In this document: positions 17,838 to 26,893 of the stretch, piece by piece
Layout of the letters: each line of letters opens with the position of its first letter
How positions within the stretch are numbered: the stretch's first letter is position 1
NCBI RefSeq assembly: GCF_020731145.1
Contig: NZ_JAJFZN010000002.1
Span: 682,001 to 746,000 of the forward strand
DNA: 64,000 bases
Origin: Sneathiella sp. HT1-7
Lineage (GTDB): Bacteria; Pseudomonadota; Alphaproteobacteria; Sneathiellales; Sneathiellaceae
Reading direction: 5' to 3'
The notes under the pieces: generated by a model
The model's input: the letters and a program-made list of their open reading frames with translations, nothing else
Told to the model about the DNA's origin: nothing
The model's database searches: none
Position numbers and translations under genes: made by a program

Positions 17838-18306
17838 GGAAAAGACGACTTTTGTATATGTGACTTTTATCCGCGCGACGCCCGAAAAGATATTCGAGGC
17901 GATTACCCGGCCCGAAATTGCCGCCCGCTACTGGGGCCATGAGAATGTCTCCGACTGGAAGGTCGGCTCGAAATGGGAGCATGTCCGCGACAATGACGAG
18001 CGCAAGGTCAATATTGCGGGCAACGTGCTTGAGGTCGACGCGCCCAACCGCCTCGTGATCAGCTGGTCGGACCCGTCCGAATATGACCTCCCGGAGAAAC
18101 ACAGCCGCGTCACCTTCGACCTGGTGCCGTATGAGGATATGGTGAAGCTGACAGTCACCCATGACGAACTGGAAGCCGGCAGCGGCATGGCAGCCGGAAT
18201 CAGCAAGGGCTGGCCGCTCGTGCTCTCCAGCCTCAAGTCCTATCTGGAAACAGATGAGCCGATCGATGTCTTCGCTGAGCCCTGCGCCACCGGTGCGGCG
18301 GCGTAA
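17830..18306 (+). CDS. SRPBCC / AHSA1 domain protein
   Basis: The 158-residue protein is one START-like SRPBCC domain. Typical segments are FIRATPEKIFEAITRPEIAA, YWGHENVSDWKVGSKWEH and VTFDLVPYEDMVKLTVTHD, with a C-terminal helix GWPLVLSSLKSYLE. Members have a hydrophobic pocket that binds small lipophilic ligands, but specific functions are mostly unknown. Its start overlaps the ArsR gene, and ArsR-AHSA1 pairs are widespread, so the two are presumably co-regulated. A broken GFA gene follows 26 bases later and may once have belonged to the operon. Confidence 0.9.
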   Translation: MTKEKTTFVYVTFIRATPEKIFEAITRPEIAARYWGHENVSDWKVGSKWEHVRDNDERKVNIAGNVLEVDAPNRLVISWSDPSEYDLPEKHSRVTFDLVPYEDMVKLTVTHDELEAGSGMAAGISKGWPLVLSSLKSYLETDEPIDVFAEPCATGAAA

Positions 18307-18332
18307 GGCCGTCATTCTGAACGGATTATATC

Positions 18333-18552
18333 ATGACGGAAAAAACACTATTCCGGCGGCTGCGCCTGCGGGGCGGTGCGCTACGAAACCGACAGCGCCC
18401 CGGTATTTGAACTTCATTGCCAATGCCATCATTGTCAACGCGGTAGCGGGACGGGGCACAGTTCCCTCCTGAACTTCCCGGACCGCAGCGCGGTTCAACT
18501 CGGAGGGAAGATGGCGGAATGGCGGATGCTGGGCGACTGGGTGACGTCATAG
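18333..18552 (+). pseudogene. Broken GFA-family (Mss4-like) gene
   Basis: Starting at ATG 18333 the frame is wrong after four codons. If one A is removed from the six-A run at 18340-18345, the product reads MTEKHYSGGCACGAVRYE, then VFELHCQCHHCQRGSGTG and continues to LGDW before a stop at 18550. The CxC and CxxC zinc ligands are those of the GFA (glutathione-dependent formaldehyde-activating enzyme-like) family. The second half, including the usual FCxxCG motif, is missing. It therefore carries both a frameshift and a 3' truncation. A sequencing error in the A-run could explain the first but not the second. Confidence 0.75.
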
Positions 18553-18566
18553 CGCTGCAATCAGGG

Positions 18567-18600
18567 CCGGACGGGAGAGGGAATTCCGTCCGGTTCTCTC
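18567..18600 (+). terminator. Probable weak intrinsic terminator
   Basis: CCGGACGG at 18567-18574 pairs perfectly with CCGTCCGG at 18586-18593, giving an 8-bp stem with an 11-base loop, followed by a pyrimidine-rich tract (TTCTCTCTATTT). The tract is not a clean T-run, so termination may be partial. It would end the ArsR-AHSA1 transcript. Confidence 0.5.
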
Positions 18601-18675
18601 TATTTACTGTACGACTGACTGGAATTGTGTATATAAATAAAGCATATCATTTCACTCCGTCTATAAGTTCTCCTG

Positions 18676-19941
18676 ATGCGCCAACCAAAGATCCTGACGA
18701 CAATCCAGTCCTATAGCTGGTCCATATTTGTATCCGATTTACTTGCGGGCGCGACCGTTGCCATGGTTGCCTTGCCGCTCAGCCTTGCGATTGCAATCGC
18801 ATCCGGGGCGGACCCGGCGAAGGGCATTGTGACCGCCATCGTTGCGGGGTTCCTGATATCTCTACTGGGCGGGAGCCGGGTGCAGATCGGTGGGCCGACA
18901 GGTGCCTTTATCGTTGTAGTTTTTGGGGTGATTGCCGAGCATGGTTATGACGGCCTCGTTCTGGCGACCTTTATGGCGGGCATAATTCTGCTCATAGCGG
19001 GTTACTTTCGAGCCGGAAACCTGATTGCGTTCGTGCCCGAGGCCGTCGTGAACGGCTTTACCATCGGGATCGGCGTTATTATCGCTACGAGCCAGCTCAA
19101 GGATTTCCTGGGTTTGTCGGTGGTAGAAGATCCGGCTGACTTTCTGGAGAAAATCCCGGCACTCTGGGAAGTGCGGGAGACATTCAGTCTGGCGACCTTT
19201 GCCGTCGCGATCGTGACGCTTGTTCTGATTGTTTTTCTGCGCCGGGTTGCACCGCGTTTTCCGGGGCTGATCGTCGCCGTGGGGGTTGGCTCGGCTCTGG
19301 TGGTGTTCATGAATTTACCGGTGGATACGCTCGGCTCCCGCTTTGGGGAGTTGCCAAGCCAGTTGCCCTGGCCGGAATTACCGGATTTTTCCGTCTCGCG
19401 GATTATCGAACTGCTTCCCTCTGCCTTTATCATTGCCTTTCTGGCGGCCGTTGAATCGCTGCTCTCCGCCATGGTTGCGGACAAAATGATCGAGGGACAT
19501 CACAGGCCGAATGCCGAGCTCTCCGCGCAGGGTGCCGCCAATATTGCGTCGGCGCTGTTCACGGGCCTTCCGGCAACCGGCGCGATTGCGCGGACGGCAA
19601 CGAATATCAAGGCGGGCGGTAAAACGCCAGTGGCGGGGATCATCCATGCGGCCGTCATATTGCTGGTGATGCTACTCGCGGCACCGCTTGCAAGCTATCT
19701 TGCGATGCCAGCTCTTGCCGCGCTTTTGATCGTTACCGCCTGGAACATGACCGAGCCGCATAAATGGGGCGAGTATTTGCGCGGGCGAAAGAGTGACATC
19801 TTTCTTTTGTTTCTGACCCTTATCCTGACCGTTGTCGTCGATTTGACTGTGGCCATTGGCGCCGGGGTCTCCATCGGCCTGGCCCTGCGGTTTAGTCGAC
19901 GCAAATCCGTGGAAAGCGACTGGACCCCACCGGACAGGTAA
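18676..19941 (+). CDS. SulP-family anion transporter without STAS domain
   Basis: A polytopic inner-membrane protein of 421 residues with the SulP core: [20 protein letters not shown], then [20 protein letters not shown] and the [15 protein letters not shown] helix. Family members move sulfate, bicarbonate or other anions. Most are 500-600 residues long with a cytoplasmic C-terminal STAS domain; here the chain ends soon after the last helix ([17 protein letters not shown]), so the STAS domain is absent. The substrate cannot be told from sequence. The short 5' region is AT-rich with a poor ribosome-binding site. Confidence 0.9.
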   Translation: MRQPKILTTIQSYSWSIFVSDLLAGATVAMVALPLSLAIAIASGADPAKGIVTAIVAGFLISLLGGSRVQIGGPTGAFIVVVFGVIAEHGYDGLVLATFMAGIILLIAGYFRAGNLIAFVPEAVVNGFTIGIGVIIATSQLKDFLGLSVVEDPADFLEKIPALWEVRETFSLATFAVAIVTLVLIVFLRRVAPRFPGLIVAVGVGSALVVFMNLPVDTLGSRFGELPSQLPWPELPDFSVSRIIELLPSAFIIAFLAAVESLLSAMVADKMIEGHHRPNAELSAQGAANIASALFTGLPATGAIARTATNIKAGGKTPVAGIIHAAVILLVMLLAAPLASYLAMPALAALLIVTAWNMTEPHKWGEYLRGRKSDIFLLFLTLILTVVVDLTVAIGAGVSIGLALRFSRRKSVESDWTPPDR

Positions 19942-20041
19942 AATACGGCAAAACCCATCAAACGCCTTGCCGCCTGCGCGCGGGAGCGCTATAAGGCGCG
20001 GAAATATTCCTTCGTCCCCTATATTTAAGGTGAGTGACCCA

Positions 20042-20464
20042 ATGGCTATTGAACGTACTTTCTCCATCATTAAACCCGATGCAACCCGCCGCAACCTGAC
20101 CGGCAAGATCAACGCCAAGCTGGAAGAAGCCGGCCTTAAGATCGTCGCGCAGAAGCGCATTCGCATGACCCGCGAAAATGCCGAGACTTTCTACAGCGTT
20201 CATAAAGAGCGTCCGTTTTTTGGTGAGCTGTGCGATTTCATGGTGTCCGGCCCGGTTGTTGTTCAGGTTCTGGAAGGTGAAAACGCCATCATGAAGAACC
20301 GCGAAGTCATGGGTGCAACGAACCCCGCCGATGCGGATGAAGGCACAATCCGCAAGGAATTCGCCGAAAGCATCGAAGCCAACTCCGTGCATGGCTCCGA
20401 CAGCCAGGCCAACGCCGCGATTGAGATTTCCTATTTCTTCTCCGGCTCCGAAATCCACGCATAA
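20042..20464 (+). CDS. ndk: Nucleoside diphosphate kinase
   Basis: The 140-residue protein is full length, from [17 protein letters not shown] to the active-site segment SVHGSDS with the phosphohistidine. It transfers gamma-phosphate from ATP to NDPs, balancing nucleotide pools. The ATG at 20042 with an upstream AAGGTGAG is chosen; the open frame upstream has no family similarity. A strong terminator follows the stop. Confidence 0.98.
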   Translation: MAIERTFSIIKPDATRRNLTGKINAKLEEAGLKIVAQKRIRMTRENAETFYSVHKERPFFGELCDFMVSGPVVVQVLEGENAIMKNREVMGATNPADADEGTIRKEFAESIEANSVHGSDSQANAAIEISYFFSGSEIHA

Positions 20465-20482
20465 GCGGACACCACTCCAAAG

Positions 20483-20512
20483 AAAAGGCCCGCTGATCAG
20501 CGGGCCTTTTTT
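20483..20512. terminator. Strong bidirectional intrinsic terminator
   Basis: A perfect GC-rich palindrome, AAGGCCCGCTGATCAGCGGG plus its closing bases, is flanked by four A on the left and six T on the right. It lies between the convergent ndk and bactofilin genes and can serve both strands. Confidence 0.93.
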
Positions 20513-20530
20513 GCGTCTGTATACTGGCCG

Positions 20531-20953
20531 TTATTTCTCGCCGCTGGCGACCTCGGATTTATCGAGAAAGGTGACGGTATCGGGCAGGTCGCGTGGGTTT
20601 TCGCTATGTTTTAAATGACCATCGATCTTGGCGCCGGGCTCAATGCTGAGGGAGGCATGGACGATGTCGCCCCTGATTGTCGCGGTTGAGGTCACGGTGA
20701 TTTCCTCTCCGCGCAAGCTTCCATTCACCGCACCGCGAATGATCAGGGTGCCTGCGTTAATATCTCCGTTAATCTCGGCATTCTGGCCGATGGTCAGGGT
20801 CTTTGCCTGCACATTGCCACTGACCTGTCCATCGATCTGGATTTCCCCTTCGGAAAGGAGGTTCCCCTCAATATTGAGGTTTTCCGCGATGATCGAGGGC
20901 ATGGCGTTGGATTTGGCGGATTTCGTATCGGTTTTGCTGTTACCGGAAAACAT
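20531..20953 (-). CDS. Bactofilin
   Basis: The 140-residue protein is a single bactofilin (DUF583) domain: SIIAENLNIEGNLLSEGEIQ, VSGNVQAKTLTIG, then regularly spaced Gly/Ile repeats (INAGTLIIRGAVNGSLRGE) that build a right-handed beta-helix. Bactofilins polymerise without nucleotide and scaffold local cell-wall enzymes. Flanking residues are disordered and no membrane-binding helix is obvious. The gene directly follows an M23 peptidase on the same strand (21 bases), the common pairing in which the filament positions the hydrolase. Confidence 0.93.
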   Translation of the reverse strand: MFSGNSKTDTKSAKSNAMPSIIAENLNIEGNLLSEGEIQIDGQVSGNVQAKTLTIGQNAEINGDINAGTLIIRGAVNGSLRGEEITVTSTATIRGDIVHASLSIEPGAKIDGHLKHSENPRDLPDTVTFLDKSEVASGEK

Positions 20954-20974
20954 GGAATAACCTCTTTCGCAGAA

Positions 20975-22420
20975 TTAGTCGGCGGCGGCTTTCTCAAGCT
21001 TCGGCGTTGCTTTGAACGCATATCGACCGGCCTTGATAAAGTTTGCCGGGTTCTGATGCTCGCCTTCATAGATGACTTCATAATGGACATGACGGCCGGT
21101 GCTTCGACCGGTTGATCCCATCACGCCAATTTCGGTTCGGTATTCGATCTTGTCGCCCTTCTTGACGAGCGCCTTCTTCAAATGGCCATAGCGCGTCTTG
21201 AAACCGAGCCCGTGGTCGATGGTGACCATGGTGCCATAGGCGCCGTTCTTGCCCGCGAAGGTGACAACACCTGGTGCGGTGGCCAGAATTTTTGAATTTT
21301 TCGGCCCCGCGATATCAACGCCGGAATGAAAGGCGGTGCGCTTGGTCATCGGATCCCGCCGCTTGCCGAAGCTCGATGTGATATAGCCGACATCCACAGG
21401 CCGGGCGAGGGGGAGTTGCTTGAGCAAAGTCTGCAGGGATTCCCAGCGGGCGAGGCTCGCCTCCATCTTCTGGGTCTGGGCGTAGAAGTCCTGCTCCGTT
21501 TCCAGTAGCTTGACGCCGGGCACAGCGGCCACAAATGGCCCGCCTAGTCCGGCCTCTGCATCGCTGTGGCCGAGGAGTTTTTCGGGGTCAAGGCCCGTGA
21601 GGACAATAATCTCGCGCAGTGCCATCACGCTTTCATTCGTGCGGTCGTGAATGCGGCCGATCAGGTCCTTGTTCTCGCTCGAAATTTTTGTCAGGCGGGA
21701 GCGCAGCTCGCTCACTTCGGCGTTCAGTTTACCTTCGGAGTGAACGCGGCTGTTGAATTCATTTTTCAGGCTGGCAAATTCAGTGCGGGTGTGCTCCAGC
21801 TCCTTGTAAATCTCGTCCTTTGTCGAGGCATAGAGATTGACCAGCCCCCGGAGGGAGGCGATCCGTGAATGGGTCTTCTCGCGGTCAGTATCGGCCTCAT
21901 CGCGCTGACGGGCGGTCTGGAACAGCGCCTTGTTCAGCTGCATGATCTCCAGTTCAAGCTGTTCGCGCCGGGCGTTAGTACTGTGCAGGCTCTCACCGAG
22001 GGTGCGGATGCGATCTTCCAGCGATTTCTTCTGTGTTTTGTCGCCCGCTTTACTTGAGGCAAATTCCAGTGCCTGCTCAACGATCTGACGGTCGGCCAGC
22101 ACATCCTCAAGACGGGCATATTGCTGATCCAGCTCGTTTTGGGTCGCAATGATTTTCGATTGCGCCAATTCGAAATCGGAGGAGACTGAGTTGAAGTCAG
22201 ATTGTAAGGAGAGGAGGGTCGCTTGTTGTATTGTTATTTCGCGGTATTGCAGCGCCCCCGATACCATAAGATAGGTAAATACACCGCCAAAGCCGACGGC
22301 GGCGGCAAAGCCCATCGCCTGCGCTGCAACGGAAAGCTTGAGATATTTGAGCTCACCCCGGGTGGAGATGATCACCTGACGGTCCGTAAAGAGTTTATCT
22401 ATGACGGCCTTCAGCCTCAT
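20975..22420 (-). CDS. Membrane-anchored M23 peptidase with coiled coil
   Basis: The 481-residue protein has a cytoplasmic N-terminus of about 30 residues, one membrane helix (about 33-55), a long periplasmic coiled coil (about 60-280) and a C-terminal M23 LytM-type domain. The zinc-site motif FHSGVDIAG (near residue 365) and HVHYEV (near 445) are intact, so it should be an active endopeptidase cutting peptidoglycan cross-links, unlike EnvC-type activators. The neighbouring bactofilin suggests a cell-shape or stalk/curvature role like that of the CcmA-Csd system, which is inference. Confidence 0.92.
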   Translation of the reverse strand: MRLKAVIDKLFTDRQVIISTRGELKYLKLSVAAQAMGFAAAVGFGGVFTYLMVSGALQYREITIQQATLLSLQSDFNSVSSDFELAQSKIIATQNELDQQYARLEDVLADRQIVEQALEFASSKAGDKTQKKSLEDRIRTLGESLHSTNARREQLELEIMQLNKALFQTARQRDEADTDREKTHSRIASLRGLVNLYASTKDEIYKELEHTRTEFASLKNEFNSRVHSEGKLNAEVSELRSRLTKISSENKDLIGRIHDRTNESVMALREIIVLTGLDPEKLLGHSDAEAGLGGPFVAAVPGVKLLETEQDFYAQTQKMEASLARWESLQTLLKQLPLARPVDVGYITSSFGKRRDPMTKRTAFHSGVDIAGPKNSKILATAPGVVTFAGKNGAYGTMVTIDHGLGFKTRYGHLKKALVKKGDKIEYRTEIGVMGSTGRSTGRHVHYEVIYEGEHQNPANFIKAGRYAFKATPKLEKAAAD

Positions 22421-22529
22421 TTGCTCATCCTGCTTCTTCGTTTCGTATCAATAATTACGGGAATAATGGATAATAGATACTGATTTTTCTGTTAACATCA
22501 ACCGCTGTCAGAGGCGCCTAAAATTTGCC

Positions 22530-23351
22530 CTATTTTGTCTGTTTTTGAGGGAGAGGTGTAGACAAGGGGTGGTAGTAATTGGCGGGCAATCCTGCAATCT
22601 CGCGTGCGGTATCGTTAAACGGAGGTTTTAAAAGGCCTTTAAAGAATTTCTGCACAAGATCCTGCCATGTCTTTTGTGCATCAAGGCCACTTTTTTCGCA
22701 AAAATGGTGGAACCAGCGGCTGCCGATCGCGACGTGACCAATTTCGTCTTTTAAGATAACATTAAGGACGTTGACGCTCTTTTCGTCACCGATTTTGCCG
22801 AATCGGGTAATCATCGCCGGCGTCACATCCAGGCCTCGCGCCTCCAGTACCATCGGCACGACGGCAAGCCGGGCGGCGAGGTTTTCGCGCGTCGCCATTG
22901 CCGCTTCCCATAACCCGTCATGGGCGGGAAAGTCTCCGTAACTAAACCCAAGTTCGGCAATCCGATCAGCGAGCAAATTGAAATGCTTTGCCTCTTCATC
23001 CCCGACGCGCACCCAGTCATCATAGAAATCGCGGGGAAGGCTCTCATTCGTGAAGCGCGCGACCATGTCCCAGGCGAGATCAATGGCGTTCAGCTCGATA
23101 TGCTGTACTGCATGGAGTAACGTCGCCCGCGCCGTATCGGACTGACCTCGCCGACGCGGCATCTCCGCCGGGGGGAGAAGTTCGGGCCGCGCGGGCCTTG
23201 CGGGCCGGTCGGGCGGGGCGGTGATGCCAACTTCCATCATGCCGTTCGATGCGCGCCAGGCGATCGCCGCGCTCCGGCTTTTGACAGCCTTCTGCGCGGC
23301 GTCCGGCTCATTCAGGATGGCAACGGCAAGATCAGAGAGGGTTGTTGTCAA
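22530..23351 (-). CDS. DUF455 ferritin-like protein
   Basis: The 273-residue protein matches DUF455. It has a helical bundle with probable di-iron ligands in HAVQHIELNAIDLAWDM, GDEEAKHFNLL and LKDEIGHVAIGSRWFHH, arranged as E/H pairs on four helices. The biochemical role is not settled; the fold is that of ferritin-like oxygenases such as MiaE. It starts four bases inside the end of the peroxiredoxin gene, and the DUF455-PrxQ pairing recurs in alphaproteobacteria, suggesting a link to oxidant handling. Confidence 0.85.
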   Translation of the reverse strand: MTTTLSDLAVAILNEPDAAQKAVKSRSAAIAWRASNGMMEVGITAPPDRPARPARPELLPPAEMPRRRGQSDTARATLLHAVQHIELNAIDLAWDMVARFTNESLPRDFYDDWVRVGDEEAKHFNLLADRIAELGFSYGDFPAHDGLWEAAMATRENLAARLAVVPMVLEARGLDVTPAMITRFGKIGDEKSVNVLNVILKDEIGHVAIGSRWFHHFCEKSGLDAQKTWQDLVQKFFKGLLKPPFNDTAREIAGLPANYYHPLSTPLPQKQTK

Positions 23352-23809
23352 AGGTCGCCCGCAGCTTCCAGCACCGCGTCCACATGGCCCTTCACCCGCA
23401 CCTTGCGCCAGACATTGCGGATAACGCCGTCGCCATCGATCAGAAAGGAGGACCGCTCAATGCCCATATATTCGCGCCCGTAATTTTTCTTCATGACCCA
23501 GACCCCGAAGGCCTCACACGTCGCGCCGTCTTCATCGGCGGCAAGGATCACTTTGAGCCCGTGCTTTTCGCGGAAATTTGCATGCTTTTTGAGAGAATCC
23601 TTCGAAACCCCGATGATTTTCACGCCGAGCTTGTCGAACTCTTCAAGTTTTTCCGAAAATTCGATGGCCTCGGTTGTGCATCCCGGTGTGTTGTCCTTGG
23701 GGTAGAAATAGATGACGAACGACGTGCCTTTCAGCGAAGCGAGGCTCACATCCTCCCCGCCATCGGTGGGCATATTAAATTCCGGGGCTTTCTCTCCAAC
23801 GTCGGGCAT
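23348..23809 (-). CDS. bcp: Peroxiredoxin, BCP/PrxQ type (probably 1-Cys)
   Basis: The 153-residue AhpC/TSA-fold protein has the active-site segment FYPKDNTPGCTTEAIEF with the peroxidatic Cys at residue 44. The resolving Cys that E. coli BCP has five residues later is Ile here, and the alternative PrxQ resolving position in the next helix (NFREKHG) is Arg. A third, structural Cys (ATCEAFGVW) remains. It would therefore need an external thiol to finish its cycle. It detoxifies hydroperoxides in the cytoplasm. It lies 14 bases after glnE and overlaps the DUF455 gene. Confidence 0.92.
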   Translation of the reverse strand: MPDVGEKAPEFNMPTDGGEDVSLASLKGTSFVIYFYPKDNTPGCTTEAIEFSEKLEEFDKLGVKIIGVSKDSLKKHANFREKHGLKVILAADEDGATCEAFGVWVMKKNYGREYMGIERSSFLIDGDGVIRNVWRKVRVKGHVDAVLEAAGDL

Positions 23810-23823
23810 GGGTCTCTCCTTTG

Positions 23824-26820
23824 TTAATCACCGGCGAGATGGTCATTCAGAAGCCGGTCGATATCGTCCTGTGCGGTTTTGAGCTTTTTAGCAAGCGCGT
23901 CAAAATTATCAACCTCTCCGGCTTTGGCGAGCGCATTTTTAAGGGCGAGAGGGATGCTCTCGTCGATTTTCCGCCCGCCGAGGCAAAGCTGCTTGAGCCC
24001 GCTGATATTAAGATAGAGCTTGAGAATATCCATCAGCCTGTCGGCTGTTTCTTCTGGCAGGATCCCTGATGCCTTCATCTCTTTCAGGCTGTCCATGGAA
24101 TTGGGATGGAGGATGTCCGGATGCTCCGGCCCGTATTTGAGACGAAGATACTGGCAGAGGAATTCCAGGTCCATCAGCCCACCTTTCGCATGTTTGATGG
24201 CGAGCGGGTTGTCGCTGCCATGCTGTTTCAGCACCCGCGCGCGCATACTGAGGGTATCTTCGCGGATTTTCTCCGCGTCACGCTTGGTGAGCGCAATCTC
24301 GCGCAGCATTTTCTCGGTTTTCTCGCAAAGCGCGGCATCGCCTGCCACCACCCGCGCACGGGTGAGGGCCAGATGCTCCCACGTCCATGCCTCGTCCTCG
24401 TAATATTTGTGGATGCTGGCAAGGGGGAGAGCGATGGGGCCGGATTTACCATGCGGACGAAGGCGCATATCCACCTCATAGAGCTGGCCCTCCCCGGTGT
24501 GGACGCTAAGCGCATTAATATAGCGTTGGCAGAAGCGGGTAAAATAAAGACCGGCAGAGATCGGCTTCTTGCCGTCGGTGACCATATCTTCCTCCGGTGT
24601 GTCAAAGACGAAGATCAGGTCCGCATCGGAGGCCGGGGTCATCTGTCGACTGCCAAGCTTGCCCATGGCAATCACGGCGAACTCTCCGCCCGGCACGACG
24701 CCATGGGTGCGGGCGAATTCGTCGCGCACCTTGATCAGCATCGCCTCCAGAATCACGTCCGCAACATCGGAGAAGGCGGGACCGGCAGCAACGGTCGCGC
24801 CGAGGCCGGTGCCATGATCCTCATGATCGAGGATCTGCACGCCCAGGCGAAACTTGCGGTCATTCGCCCAGCGGCGGGTGTAGTCGAGGATATCCTGAAA
24901 ATCCCGCGCGGTGGAGAGGATTAATTCGAGATCGGCGGCGAGATAATCCTTCGGCGGCAGCGGCGCCATGAATTCACTATCCAGCACACCATCGAGCAGC
25001 ATCGGATTGCCGGAAAGGGTTTCCGCAAGTTCCGGCGCCATGCCCATCACCTTCGCCAGCAATTTCAGCAAACTCGGGTGCGCCTTGAACATGGTGAAAA
25101 GCTGAACCCCGGCGGGCAGCTTTTGCAAGAACACATCGAAACGGGTGAAGGCGGCGTCCGGGTTACTGGTATCACCAAGGGCTTCAAGGATGTTCGGCAT
25201 CAGGCTGGTCAGGATTTGCTGAGAGCGGACATTGCGCGTCGCACGGTATCGGCCATGGTGCCATTCGCGGATTTTCTGAGAGATGGCGCTGGTATTCTCA
25301 AACCCAAGTTCGCCGAGGGAGACAAGCGTTTCCGGATCATCGTCCGCCCCGGTGAAGACAAGGCGGCCTGCTTTACGGTCTGTCGTCTCCTCAAACGCGA
25401 AAAGCTCATCGTAATGGCCCTGCACGGTTTCAAGCGTGGCGCGGAGGCTCTTGCGAAATTCCTCCGCGTCGTCGAAGCCGAAGAAGACACCGAGTTTGCG
25501 AAAATCTTCCGGGTCGTCGGGCAGGAGCTGGGTTTGCTCGTCATGGGTCATCTGCAGGCGGTGCTCCAACTCGCGCAAATAAACATAAGCCTCTTGCAAT
25601 TCTTCGCGCACGCTGGTGCCGATCTTGCCCGCGGCGGCGAGTTGGGAGAGGGTGCCAAGCGTCGTCACCTCGCGCAAGAGAGGGTTGCGCCCGCCCTCGA
25701 TCAGCTGCTGGGTCTGGCAGAAAAACTCGATCTCTCGAATGCCACCCCGGCCGATCTTGATGTTATGCCCTTCCAGCGAGATTTTCGAAAATCCCTTATG
25801 GGTATGAATCTGCGACTTGATTGCCTGAATATCCTCAATCGCGGCAAAATCCATCGATTTGCGCCAGATGAAGGGCGTCAGAAATGAGACAAACTCCCGC
25901 CCGGCGGTGAGGTCTCCGGCGATGGCGCGGGCCTTGATCATGGCGGCACGTTCCCAGTTCTGGCCCTGGCTTTCGTAATAGACATGGGCCGCGCCGATGG
26001 AAAGCGCGATGGGCGTCGCGCCGGGATCGGGCCGGAGCCGCAGATCGGTCCGGAAGACATAGCCGTCGCGGGTGCGTTCCTGCATCATGGTGACGAGGTT
26101 GCGGGCGATGCGGACGAAGCAGTCCTGAACCGAGCGGCGACCGGTATAGGTAGTCTTCGCCGCATCAAAGAGAATAATGAGATCGATATCGGAGGAATAA
26201 TTAAGCTCCCCCGCACCGAGCTTGCCCATGCCAATGATAATCAGGCCGCTGTCCTTTGTCGGATCGTCCGGGTAGGGCAGGGTCAATTCGCCCTTGTCGC
26301 TCGCGGATTTGAGAAGATGTCGGCAGCAGATTTCCACCGCCGTGTCGGCAAAGGTGGACAGAACGCCGGTGATCTTCATCAATTCCCAGACTTCGCCCAT
26401 ATCGCAGAGCGCCGTGAGCAAGGCAATGCGCCGTTTCGCGACACGCAGCGCGGCCATTACCGCGTCACGATCCGCGTCCAACTCGCAATCCGCGTGAAGC
26501 TTATTATATATCCATTGATGTGTCCGGTCGGCACCTTCCTCGACCAGATGCCGGAGGAGATATGGCTCCGCCAGCAGGCAGCTCGATAGAAACGGGCTGT
26601 TGCCAAAAACACTGGCAAGGATTTTCGGGCCGGCGTCGGTTTCGGCAAGACGTACGGCGAAGGCCGCCAGCTCGGGGTCATTGGCGGTGACCTCCTGCCA
26701 GCTTTCAAGCCCGACCACGAGCAATTCGGCATCGCCGGGAGAGGGTAGTTCCGCCATCACATCGAGGAACGGAATTTTTTTAATTTCTGCGATATCCTGC
26801 ATTCCTAATCCGGGTTGCAT
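23824..26820 (-). CDS. glnE: Bifunctional glutamine synthetase adenylyltransferase/deadenylase
   Basis: The 998-residue enzyme has two nucleotidyltransferase domains in tandem. The deadenylase half carries GAGELNYSSDIDLIILFD near residue 205 and the adenylylating half GSRQMTPASDADLIFVFD near 725. Each is followed by a GlnD-PII-uridylyltransferase-like helical domain, and the central regulatory region is intact. It tunes glutamine synthetase in response to PII and nitrogen status. It is the first gene of the run glnE-bcp-DUF455-M23-bactofilin. The promoter should lie in the 73 bases up to the divergent gene at 26894. Confidence 0.97.
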   Translation of the reverse strand: MQPGLGMQDIAEIKKIPFLDVMAELPSPGDAELLVVGLESWQEVTANDPELAAFAVRLAETDAGPKILASVFGNSPFLSSCLLAEPYLLRHLVEEGADRTHQWIYNKLHADCELDADRDAVMAALRVAKRRIALLTALCDMGEVWELMKITGVLSTFADTAVEICCRHLLKSASDKGELTLPYPDDPTKDSGLIIIGMGKLGAGELNYSSDIDLIILFDAAKTTYTGRRSVQDCFVRIARNLVTMMQERTRDGYVFRTDLRLRPDPGATPIALSIGAAHVYYESQGQNWERAAMIKARAIAGDLTAGREFVSFLTPFIWRKSMDFAAIEDIQAIKSQIHTHKGFSKISLEGHNIKIGRGGIREIEFFCQTQQLIEGGRNPLLREVTTLGTLSQLAAAGKIGTSVREELQEAYVYLRELEHRLQMTHDEQTQLLPDDPEDFRKLGVFFGFDDAEEFRKSLRATLETVQGHYDELFAFEETTDRKAGRLVFTGADDDPETLVSLGELGFENTSAISQKIREWHHGRYRATRNVRSQQILTSLMPNILEALGDTSNPDAAFTRFDVFLQKLPAGVQLFTMFKAHPSLLKLLAKVMGMAPELAETLSGNPMLLDGVLDSEFMAPLPPKDYLAADLELILSTARDFQDILDYTRRWANDRKFRLGVQILDHEDHGTGLGATVAAGPAFSDVADVILEAMLIKVRDEFARTHGVVPGGEFAVIAMGKLGSRQMTPASDADLIFVFDTPEEDMVTDGKKPISAGLYFTRFCQRYINALSVHTGEGQLYEVDMRLRPHGKSGPIALPLASIHKYYEDEAWTWEHLALTRARVVAGDAALCEKTEKMLREIALTKRDAEKIREDTLSMRARVLKQHGSDNPLAIKHAKGGLMDLEFLCQYLRLKYGPEHPDILHPNSMDSLKEMKASGILPEETADRLMDILKLYLNISGLKQLCLGGRKIDESIPLALKNALAKAGEVDNFDALAKKLKTAQDDIDRLLNDHLAGD

Positions 26821-26893
26821 GCGTTACGATACAAACGTCAATTATCGGGACAGACTTTTTTTATACAAGCACTATTAAAAGCGAATTTTTAAG

